NCBI GenBank assembly: GCA_017481065.1
Contig: JAFUPT010000029.1
Span: 1-20,649, forward strand
Source: Clostridia bacterium
GTDB lineage: Bacteria; Bacillota_A; Clostridia; Christensenellales; Aristaeellaceae
Reading direction: 5' to 3'
DNA: 20,649 nucleotides
Shown here: positions 1-5,251 of the stretch, piece after piece
How the letters are laid out: each line of letters opens with the position of its first letter
Position numbering within the stretch: the first letter of the stretch is position 1
The notes under the pieces: generated by a model
Databases searched by the model: none
Told to the model about the DNA's origin: nothing
The model's input: only the letters and a program-made list of their open reading frames with translations
Program-made: the position numbers and the translations under genes

Positions 1-1
1 C

Positions 2-298
2 GACCACGAGCACCATCATCACCACGATCACGATGACCACGAGTGCTGCTGCGGTCATGACCACGACCACGAGCATCATCATCACCACGATCACGATGAT
101 CACGAGTGCTGCTGCGGTCACGATCATGAGCACGAGCACCATCACCACGACCATGATGACCACGAGTGCTGCTGCGGCCACGACCACGACCACGAGCATC
201 ATCACCACCATGACCATGATGAGCACGAGTGCTGCTGCGGTCACGATCATGAGCACGAGCATCATCATCACCACGACCACGGCGAAGGCTGCACCTGC
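2..298 (+). repeat. 60/63-bp tandem repeats coding for His/Cys-rich metal-binding units
   Basis: The block GAGTGCTGCTGCGG(T/C) (ECCCG) occurs at 41, 104, 164 and 227, that is at 63, 60 and 63-base steps. Each unit of 20-21 residues has the form HDHxHEHHHHxDHDxHECCCG. The stretch is nearly all His, Asp, Glu, Cys and Gly. It is coding and in frame with the CobW-type gene. The number of copies left of the window is unknown. Confidence 0.9.
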
Positions 299-607
299 GG
301 TTGCCACGACCACCACGGCCACCACCATGCCGACGAGGTATTCCAGAATATCGGTGTGGAAACGCCCAAGAAGTTTGAGGAAGCGGCCATCCGCGCCGCC
401 CTCGAGGGCCTGGAGGATGAGGGCCGCTTCGGCGTGATCCTGCGCGCCAAGGGCATCCTGCCCCTCACCGACGGCAAGTGGCTCCACTTTGATTATGTGC
501 CCGGCGAGGCCGATATCCGCTATGGCAGCGCCGATTACACCGGCCGCCTCTGCGTGATCGGCACCGGCATCAATGAAGCCGCCCTGAAGGAACTCTTCGG
601 CATTTAA
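2..607 (+). CDS. CobW/G3E-family metallochaperone GTPase, C-terminal part (5' end outside window)
   Basis: The frame is open from base 2 to the TAA at 605-607, so the visible part is about 201 residues of a gene whose start lies left of the window. It begins inside a very His/Asp/Glu-rich tract with four ECCCG blocks and then CTCGC, typical of the metal-binding linker of CobW-type metallochaperones. From about base 340 an ordinary globular domain follows (ETPKKFEEAAIRAALE, then GILPLTDGKWLHFDYVPGE, ending VIGTGINEAALKELFGI). This matches the CobW C-terminal domain, in which a Lys-Gly segment and a final GxxLNE/GINE-like motif are usual. The GTPase domain itself cannot be seen. Inferred role: GTP-dependent delivery of a transition metal (Zn, Co or Ni) in the cytoplasm. 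A second G3E gene starts 9 bases downstream, so the two are probably one operon. An internal ATG at 356 could be miscalled as the start; the in-frame His-rich region upstream argues against it. Confidence 0.85.
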   Translation, partial: DHEHHHHHDHDDHECCCGHDHDHEHHHHHDHDDHECCCGHDHEHEHHHHDHDDHECCCGHDHDHEHHHHHDHDEHECCCGHDHEHEHHHHHDHGEGCTCGCHDHHGHHHADEVFQNIGVETPKKFEEAAIRAALEGLEDEGRFGVILRAKGILPLTDGKWLHFDYVPGEADIRYGSADYTGRLCVIGTGINEAALKELFGI

Positions 608-616
608 GGAGATAAT

Positions 617-1552
617 ATGGAAGCTGCAGTATATATCGTAACCGGGTTCCTCGAGAGCGGCAAGACCCGCTTCATGCAGGAAATGCTTGCTGACGACGGC
701 TTTTCCGAGGGCGAGCGCACCCTGCTGCTGGTGTGCGAGGAGGGCGAGGAGGAATATGATTCCGCCCTGCTGAAAAAGACCAATACCGTGCTCGTGAACC
801 TGGATTCCATGGAGGATTTGAACCGCCTCGTGGAGCTGGACGCGGAATATAAGCCCGAGCGCGTGCTGATCGAGTACAACAGCACCTGGCTGCTGGAAAA
901 CCTGTATAAGTGCAAAAAGCCCCAGAATTGGGAGCTGGCCCAGATCATCACCCTGATCGACGCCAATACCTATGAACTCTACCTCAACAACATGCGCAAA
1001 TTCATGGCCGACGGCATCCAGGAGGCCGATCTGGTGATCTTCAACCGCTGCGATGACGAGACGCCCAAGAGCAAATGGCGCCGCGCCACCCTCGCCATGA
1101 ACAACACCTGCCGCATCTTCTTCGAAAACAACGATGGCACCATGGATGACGGCGTTGCCGATGAAGACCTGCCCTATGATGTATCCGCCGATCCCATCGA
1201 AATCGGCGATACGGATTTCGGCATCTTCTACCTCGACGCCATGGAGCATCCCGACCGCTACGATGGCAAGCGCATCCGCGCCAAGGGCCGCGCATTCCGC
1301 ATGCAGGATATGCCCAAGAAATGCTTCGTGTTCGGCCGCCACGCCATGACCTGCTGCGCCGATGATATCGGCGGCATCGGCTTCCTCTGCCGCTATGGCA
1401 AGCAGGAGCCCAAAACCAACGAATGGATCTATGTGGTCGCCAAGGCGGAGGCTTCCTTCAGCCCCCTGCACGGCCGCGACGCCGTGGTCCTCATTGAGGA
1501 GAGCATCTCCCCCGCGGAACCCCCGGAGGAGGAACTGGTTTATTTCAACTGA
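617..1552 (+). CDS. G3E-type GTPase fused to a DUF1980/YcgQ-like C-terminal domain
   Basis: 311 residues. ATG at 617 follows GGAGATAAT, nine bases after the stop of the upstream CobW-type gene. The N-terminal half has the G3E layout: Walker A GFLESGKT (residues 10-17; family form is GFLGxGKT), CEEGEEEYD (40-48) at the position of the usual NE(F/Y)GxxxID switch, LIEYNST (84-90) in place of the (V)IExSG Walker B, LIDANT (113-118), and FNRCD (142-146) where NKxD is expected. From about residue 200 the CobW C-domain is replaced by GKRIRAKGRAF, KKCFVFGRHAMTCCADD with a Cys-Cys pair at 246-247, then EWIYVVAK. That pattern resembles the C-terminal domain of YcgQ/DUF1980, the partner of the YcgR permease. 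Likely role: metal handling with the upstream gene. The G3E call is firm; the DUF1980 call is a family-pattern judgement. GTP binding may be altered because NKxD is NRCD. Confidence 0.82.
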   Translation: MEAAVYIVTGFLESGKTRFMQEMLADDGFSEGERTLLLVCEEGEEEYDSALLKKTNTVLVNLDSMEDLNRLVELDAEYKPERVLIEYNSTWLLENLYKCKKPQNWELAQIITLIDANTYELYLNNMRKFMADGIQEADLVIFNRCDDETPKSKWRRATLAMNNTCRIFFENNDGTMDDGVADEDLPYDVSADPIEIGDTDFGIFYLDAMEHPDRYDGKRIRAKGRAFRMQDMPKKCFVFGRHAMTCCADDIGGIGFLCRYGKQEPKTNEWIYVVAKAEASFSPLHGRDAVVLIEESISPAEPPEEELVYFN

Positions 1553-1563
1553 TACGCTTTAAT

Positions 1564-1606
1564 GGCGGGCAGGTACGGGCGCACTTCCGCCCCGGGCCTG
1601 CCCGCC
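1564..1606 (+). terminator. Perfect inverted repeat after the G3E operon; possible terminator without T tract
   Basis: GGCGGGCAGG at 1564-1573 pairs exactly with CCTGCCCGCC at 1597-1606, 12 bases after the stop of the G3E-DUF1980 gene. The loop contains further GC pairing. No T run follows, so it is not a classical intrinsic terminator; it may end transcription weakly or protect the 3' end. Confidence 0.5.
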
Positions 1607-1669
1607 TGCGCATTCCGGCCGGCAGCCCGAAAATATTACAAAAGTTTGTATGAAATTGTTTCAAAACTC

Positions 1670-1698
1670 TTGCAATTGAGACAAATATGTGATACAAT
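1670..1698 (+). promoter_or_regulatory. Sigma-A type promoter with extended -10 for the SH3b gene
   Basis: TTGCAA at 1670-1675, 17-base spacer, TACAAT at 1693-1698 preceded by TGA (1690-1692), giving an extended -10. The RBS GGAGGTG (1713-1719) lies 9 bases before the ATG at 1727. The surrounding stretch 1630-1700 is AT-rich relative to its neighbours. Confidence 0.8.
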
Positions 1699-1726
1699 AC
1701 TAGCATAATCACGGAGGTGCATTGGA

Positions 1727-2215
1727 ATGAAGCGGAATTATCTCAGAACGATTGTATGTCTTGTATTGATTGCGATGACGGCGCTTGCGCCGCTGACCAC
1801 TGCGTCCGCATCGTCTTATGCACATATTTTGAAGGTGAACGTATCCGATGCGCGCCTGCGCGAGGGCCCGGGCAATACCGATGTAATCGTAAAGCTCCGC
1901 CGCAGCCAGAAGGTGCTCTATTGGGGCGAGGATAGCGGCAATTACTGCAAAGTCGCCACCATTGATGGCACCGTGGGCTACATCTACGAGGATTATCTCT
2001 CCGCTTACGGCACGGTGAAAAAGAGCATGCTCTATACCACCGAGGACCGCACCGCCTTCTACAAGAAGTCCGGCAGCTCCATGCGCCGCAGCGGCAGCAT
2101 TTCCGCCGATGAGCTCGTGCTCGTCTACAAGACCAACGGCAATTGGGCTTCCATCAAAACCCTCTCCGGCAAAACCGGCTACTGCAAGCTGAGCGATCTG
2201 AACGATCTGTTCTGA
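1727..2215 (+). CDS. Secreted bacterial SH3-domain (SH3b) protein
   Basis: 162 residues. A Sec signal peptide is clear: KR at the N-terminus, hydrophobic core IVCLVLIAMTALAPL, and an ASA/SS junction near residue 29. The mature part starts with a typical SH3b sequence, LKVNVSDARLREGPGNTDVIVKL, followed by KVLYWGEDSGNYCKV and GTVGYIYEDYLS. A second, more divergent SH3-like unit covers about residues 100-160 (TAFYKKSGSSMRRSG, NWASIKTLSGKTGYCKLSDL). SH3b domains of this kind bind cell-wall peptides or act as ligand-binding modules of wall proteins; no catalytic domain is present here. It is a single gene with its own promoter (1670-1698) and ends in a hairpin-rich convergent junction. Substrate unknown. 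An overlapping +1 reading frame at 1717-1935 is a shadow. Confidence 0.88.
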   Translation: MKRNYLRTIVCLVLIAMTALAPLTTASASSYAHILKVNVSDARLREGPGNTDVIVKLRRSQKVLYWGEDSGNYCKVATIDGTVGYIYEDYLSAYGTVKKSMLYTTEDRTAFYKKSGSSMRRSGSISADELVLVYKTNGNWASIKTLSGKTGYCKLSDLNDLF

Positions 2216-2237
2216 TAGGAGGCGCCAGGGGACACCG

Positions 2238-2471
2238 GCAGGGACGCTGTCCCTGCACCCTGCCAAAGGACGCTGTCCTTTGGAAACCTGCTGGGGCGCT
2301 GCCCTAAGAACCTGCCAGGGGGAGAGCCTCCCCCTGGACCCGGCATAAAAAGGCACGCTATGCGTGCCTTAAGCATTATAAAACCTGTCCCGAAGCGGGA
2401 CAGGTTTTTTTACTGGGGTTTCCAAAGGGAATCATTCCCTTTGGTAGGGGGTCTGGGGGACAAAGTCCCCC
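2238..2471. repeat. Hairpin-cluster intergenic module, copy 1
   Basis: Between two convergent genes (stops at 2215 and 2487) lies a run of short perfect palindromes with 3-6 base loops: stems at 2238-2244/2250-2256, 2263-2270/2276-2283, 2315-2323/2329-2337, 2350-2358/2362-2370, 2381-2392/2396-2407, 2422-2431/2435-2444 and 2455-2461/2465-2471. Copy 2 at 4992-5234 has the same order of elements and shares stretches such as GGGCGCTGCCCTAAGAACC and CCCCCTGGACCC. No coding frame here looks real. Probably a dispersed, non-coding host repeat family; function unknown. Confidence 0.8.
2381..2411. terminator. Strong intrinsic terminator inside hairpin module 1
   Basis: AAACCTGTCCCG (2381-2392), loop AAG, CGGGACAGGTTT (2396-2407), then a T run to 2411. 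It serves the SH3b gene on the plus strand. The A-rich 5' side (TATAAAA) gives a weaker T run on the minus strand, so it may also end the TRIC operon. Confidence 0.9.
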
Positions 2472-2486
2472 AACGTAACTCCCCCG

Positions 2487-3116
2487 TCACTCAATCCGCG
2501 GGAGATTCCATTTGTAGTGCGCGGCCAGCAGCCGGATCACCACCACCACGCCGAAGCCGATCAGCATCGCGCCCTGGCTGGGAAGCACCCGCATCAGCAG
2601 GATATGGGCCACAGCGCCCGCAGCGGAGGCGAGCGCATAGATATGCTTGCGGAAAATGCTCGGCACCGTGCCGGAGAGCACATCCCGCAGCACGCCGCCG
2701 CCCACGCCGGTGATCACGCCCACGAACAGCAGCAGCGCGCCGTTGGCCTCGCCCGCGCCCTGAATGCCCAGCACGGTGAAAACGCCGAGACCGAGGGTAT
2801 CGCTGAGGATATACAACAGTTCACTCACATGGGCGAAGCGGGGCAGCGCCTTCTTCTTATAAAAGCGCAGCACCATGAAAACCAATATCGCCACGCAGGC
2901 GGCAATCACCGCGCATTTCGGGTCCAAAAACACCTTCGGCGGAATCTGCCCAATCACAATGTCCCGTAGGATGCCGCCGCCGGTGGCGGTAACGATGCCC
3001 AGGATGCACACGCCGAAGATATCCATCTTGTGGCGTATGCCCTCCATGGCTCCGGAAATGGCGAAGGCCACGGTGCCCAGTATCTCAAAAATTGCAAAAA
3101 TCGGCTGTACAGGCAT
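2487..3116 (-). CDS. TRIC-type cation channel / UPF0126 (YicG-like) membrane protein
   Basis: 209 residues, almost entirely hydrophobic, with about seven membrane segments. The family signature is an internal duplication, visible here as TATGGGILRDIVIGQIPP (about 43-60) and TGVGGGVLRDVLSGTVPS (about 136-153). The N-terminus FEILGTVAFAISGAMEGIRHKMDIFGV is also typical. Bacterial and archaeal members form trimeric cation channels; older databases name the Pfam family a glycine transporter, so the substrate should not be assumed. Start ATG at 3116; its RBS AGGAG lies in the end of the upstream EamA gene, three bases separating the two genes, so it is the second gene of an operon. Length is normal for the family. 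Confidence 0.9.
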   Translation of the reverse strand: MPVQPIFAIFEILGTVAFAISGAMEGIRHKMDIFGVCILGIVTATGGGILRDIVIGQIPPKVFLDPKCAVIAACVAILVFMVLRFYKKKALPRFAHVSELLYILSDTLGLGVFTVLGIQGAGEANGALLLFVGVITGVGGGVLRDVLSGTVPSIFRKHIYALASAAGAVAHILLMRVLPSQGAMLIGFGVVVVIRLLAAHYKWNLPRIE

Positions 3117-3119
3117 TGC

Positions 3120-3953
3120 TTAGCTCCTCTTGGCTCCCTTCAGGGAGTAAATGGTTACGGTAACGATCACCACCACCATGCCCACAATCGTGAAAATGCC
3201 GGGGTCCTCGCCCAGGAAGATGAACACCCACAGCGGGTTCAGCACCGGCTCCAGGTTGGCAATCACTGCACTGGTGAAGGGATGCACATTGTTCAGGCTC
3301 TTGGAAATGAAGAAATAACCGCCGCCGAGGCAGAGGCCCATGGCGCACACCGCCAGCCAATGCACCGGGTTGGCGGACATATTCGGATCAACGCCCGCGA
3401 AAATGCAGAAGGGCAGGGTCATCAGCGATCCGAGATAGGTGTAATCCATGGCATTGGTATTGGGCAGGCGGGAGCAGAAGAACACCAGCGAATAGCTCAC
3501 CGCCGAACCAATGGCCAGCAAATCGCCCGCCAGCTTGCCGCCGCCGCCAGTGAAGCCCTCCCAGGAGCAGAGCACCACGCCCGCCATCACGCATACCGTG
3601 GTGATCAGATCCGTGCGGCTCGGCTTCTGGCCGAGGAAAATCCAGCACAGCGCGATCACGAACACCGGCATCGCATATTGCAGCACGATGGCGTTTGCCG
3701 CAGTGGTCAGCTTCGTGGCGGTGATAAAGAGTATGCCCGTCACGGCCATGCCGATTGCGCCCAGCAGCACGCCCTTCGTGATATGTACCTTAAAGCTGCG
3801 CCGCGCCAGCGCCAGCAGCAATGCGCAGGTGATGGAGCGCATGCCGATCAGGGTCCAGCTGCTCCAGGGCAGCCACTTGGTAAATACGCCGGCAAAGCTG
3901 AAGCAGGTTGCGCCCAGCAGCACCTGCAGCGCGCCGATTGTACGCTTGTTCAT
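3120..3953 (-). CDS. EamA/DMT-family transporter
   Basis: 277 residues, ten predicted membrane helices in two EamA repeats (first about 5-135, second about 145-275). Recognisable pieces are GALQVLLGATCFSFAGVFTKWLPWSS, the GMRSITCALLLALARR segment, and PFTSAVIANLEPVLNPLWVFIFLGE, the second-repeat EamA motif. The frame is open further upstream to 4019, but the start is placed at ATG 3953 (MNKRTIGALQ). A GGGGG RBS lies 9 bases before it, and a good promoter (3988-4016) sits inside the would-be extension. Members export or import small metabolites such as amino acids or nucleosides; substrate not predictable. First gene of the operon with the TRIC protein. Confidence 0.88.
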   Translation of the reverse strand: MNKRTIGALQVLLGATCFSFAGVFTKWLPWSSWTLIGMRSITCALLLALARRSFKVHITKGVLLGAIGMAVTGILFITATKLTTAANAIVLQYAMPVFVIALCWIFLGQKPSRTDLITTVCVMAGVVLCSWEGFTGGGGKLAGDLLAIGSAVSYSLVFFCSRLPNTNAMDYTYLGSLMTLPFCIFAGVDPNMSANPVHWLAVCAMGLCLGGGYFFISKSLNNVHPFTSAVIANLEPVLNPLWVFIFLGEDPGIFTIVGMVVVIVTVTIYSLKGAKRS

Positions 3954-3987
3954 CGGTGCAAACCCCCATTGTTTCAAATACCAAATT

Positions 3988-4016
3988 AGTGTATATCCAA
4001 ATTGCCCGGATGTCAA
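3988..4016 (-). promoter_or_regulatory. Sigma-A promoter of the EamA-TRIC operon
   Basis: On the minus strand TTGACA (4016-4011), 17-base spacer, TACACT (3993-3988). Predicted transcript start is near 3981, leaving a leader of about 28 bases to ATG 3953. It is divergent from the ribU promoter 42 bases away. Confidence 0.85.
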
Positions 4017-4057
4017 CAAGGTCGCAGAAATTTCAAAACTTTCTGCCCCAAAGGGGA

Positions 4058-4086
4058 TTGACTTGCCGCCCGATGCGTTATATATT
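4058..4086 (+). promoter_or_regulatory. Sigma-A promoter of the FMN riboswitch-ribU transcript
   Basis: TTGACT (4058-4063), 17-base spacer, TATATT (4081-4086). Transcription would start about 4093, immediately before the riboswitch aptamer. Confidence 0.85.
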
Positions 4087-4098
4087 ATCTACGGAGCA

Positions 4099-4210
4099 GG
4101 TCTTCAGGGCAGGGTGAAATTCCCGACCGGCGGTATAGTCCGCGAGCGCGATGGCGCATGAACCGGTGCAATTCCGGTACCGACCGTTACAGTCCGGATG
4201 AAAGAAGGCG
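4099..4210 (+). promoter_or_regulatory. FMN riboswitch (RFN element)
   Basis: The conserved RFN core is unmistakable: AGGGCAGGGTGAAATTCCC (4106-4124 region), GACCGGCGGTATAGTCCGCGA, the variable arm, GAACCGGTGCAATTCCGGTACCGAC, and the closing AGTCCGGATGAAAGAAGG. These make the six-helix FMN aptamer. It precedes a terminator hairpin and ribU, so FMN is expected to cause premature termination and lower riboflavin uptake. GCAGGT at 4096-4101 is complementary to ACCTGC at 4231-4236 just before the terminator and could form part of the alternative structure (inference). Confidence 0.97.
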
Positions 4211-4241
4211 CGGAAAATCCAACTTACCTTACCTGCCTTGC

Positions 4242-4272
4242 ATGCCCGAACCGCCGTGTTCGGGCATTTTTT
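4242..4272 (+). terminator. Riboswitch-controlled intrinsic terminator
   Basis: ATGCCCGAA (4242-4250), loop of 8, TTCGGGCAT (4259-4267), followed by a T run to 4272. It stands between the FMN aptamer and the ribU start, the usual position of the expression platform. Confidence 0.92.
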
Positions 4273-4303
4273 GGTTTTCCGCAGCTACAAGGAGGAAATA
4301 TCT

Positions 4304-4966
4304 ATGACCATTACCAACAAAACCCGCCGTCTCACCCTCATGGCGATGTTTGCCGCCCTCGCTTACATCATCGTTGCCGTCGGCCGCATCCCGATTTCCA
4401 GCGTATCCTTCCTGAAATATGATCCCAAGGATGTGATCCTGGTCATCAGCGGCTTTGTGCTCGGTCCCATCCCCGCGCTGCTGGTCACCACCGTGGTCTG
4501 CCTCATCGAAATGATCACAGTCAGCTCCACCGGCGTTATCGGCATGTTTATGAACCTGTTGGCCAGCGCGGCATTCGCCTGCCCCGCGGCCGCCATCTAT
4601 CGCCGCAAGCACACCCTGCGCGGCGCGGCAGTGGGGCTCGCCGTTGGCGCGCTGCTCATGACCGCGCTCATGCTCATGTGGAATTATTTCATTACTCCCT
4701 ATTACATGGGCTATCCCCGGCAGGCCATCGCCGAAATGCTCGTGCCCGTGTTCCTGCCCTTCAACCTCATCAAAAGCGGCCTGAACGCGGCGATCACCAT
4801 TCTCGTATACAAGCCTGTCTCCCGCGTGCTCAAGAAATCCGGCCTTGTGGAGAGCCATCCCAGCACCGCTCCTGGGAAGAAGAGCGTAACCGGCGTAATG
4901 ATCATCGCCGCCGTGGTTCTGCTGAGCTGCGTGTTCGCGGTTCTGGTGATCCGGGGAATCGTGTGA
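4304..4966 (+). CDS. ribU: Riboflavin ECF transporter substrate-binding (S) component RibU
   Basis: 220 residues. The start is ATG 4304 (MTITNKTRRLTLMAMFAALAYIIV): AAGGAGG at 4289-4295 is correctly spaced, and the longer open frame begins inside the riboswitch terminator. About five to six membrane helices. The N-terminal LTLMAMFAALAYIIV is the helix-1 ECF S-component motif that contacts the transporter module. LKYDPKDVILVISGFVLGPIPALLVT and the PYYMGYPRQAI(AEM) segment are characteristic of RibU. The C-terminal extension (residues about 190-220) adds one more hydrophobic segment, AGVMIIAAVVLLSCVFAVLVI-like, which makes the protein slightly longer than most RibU. Control by the FMN riboswitch supports riboflavin as substrate. 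The ATPase and T components are not in the window, as usual for group II ECF systems. Confidence 0.94.
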   Translation: MTITNKTRRLTLMAMFAALAYIIVAVGRIPISSVSFLKYDPKDVILVISGFVLGPIPALLVTTVVCLIEMITVSSTGVIGMFMNLLASAAFACPAAAIYRRKHTLRGAAVGLAVGALLMTALMLMWNYFITPYYMGYPRQAIAEMLVPVFLPFNLIKSGLNAAITILVYKPVSRVLKKSGLVESHPSTAPGKKSVTGVMIIAAVVLLSCVFAVLVIRGIV

Positions 4967-4991
4967 GGGGGGAACGGTTAGGGGAGGAACG

Positions 4992-5234
4992 CCAAGGGGC
5001 TCTGCCCCTTGGAACCCCGGCTTAGGGCGCTGCCCTAAGAACCCGCCAGGGGGAATGATTCCCCCTGGACCCCTCTGTAAAAAGAAATCATGCACGCTAT
5101 ATGTTTTCAATAAATATAAAAACTGTCCCGGAACGGGACAGTTTTTTGCTGGGGATTCTTAAGGGACAATGTCCCTTAAGCGGGGTTTCCAAAGGAGCGG
5201 CGCCCCTTTGGCAGGGTCCGGGGCAGCGCCCCGG
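4992..5234. repeat. Hairpin-cluster intergenic module, copy 2
   Basis: This fills the convergent junction between ribU (ends 4966) and the coiled-coil gene (ends 5252). Perfect or near-perfect stems lie at 4992-5000/5004-5012, 5022-5028/5032-5038, 5046-5055/5059-5068, 5119-5130/5134-5145, 5158-5167/5171-5180, 5189-5195/5205-5211 and 5218-5224/5228-5234. Most loops have three bases. Element order and several sequence blocks match copy 1 at 2238-2471, including the central terminator. Many paired changes keep the stems (for example CCAAAGGA in one copy and CCAAGGGGC in the other), which suggests selection on structure. Confidence 0.8.
5119..5147. terminator. Strong, probably bidirectional intrinsic terminator in hairpin module 2
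   Basis: AAAACTGTCCCG (5119-5130), loop GAA, CGGGACAGTTTT (5134-5145), T run to 5147. The A run on the 5' side gives TTTT on the minus strand, so it can terminate ribU from the left and the motor cluster from the right. Confidence 0.9.
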
Positions 5235-5251
5235 TACAATTCCCGCCTCTC

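Noticed and set aside
33..437. Thr/Met/Ser-rich frame of 134 residues over the His repeat
   Set aside because: It is the shifted frame of the His/Cys repeat; the CobW-type frame continues into a recognisable C-terminal domain.
2238..2471. CRISPR array
   Set aside because: The repeated elements are palindromes of different sequence with no constant repeat length and no unique spacers; no cas genes are present.
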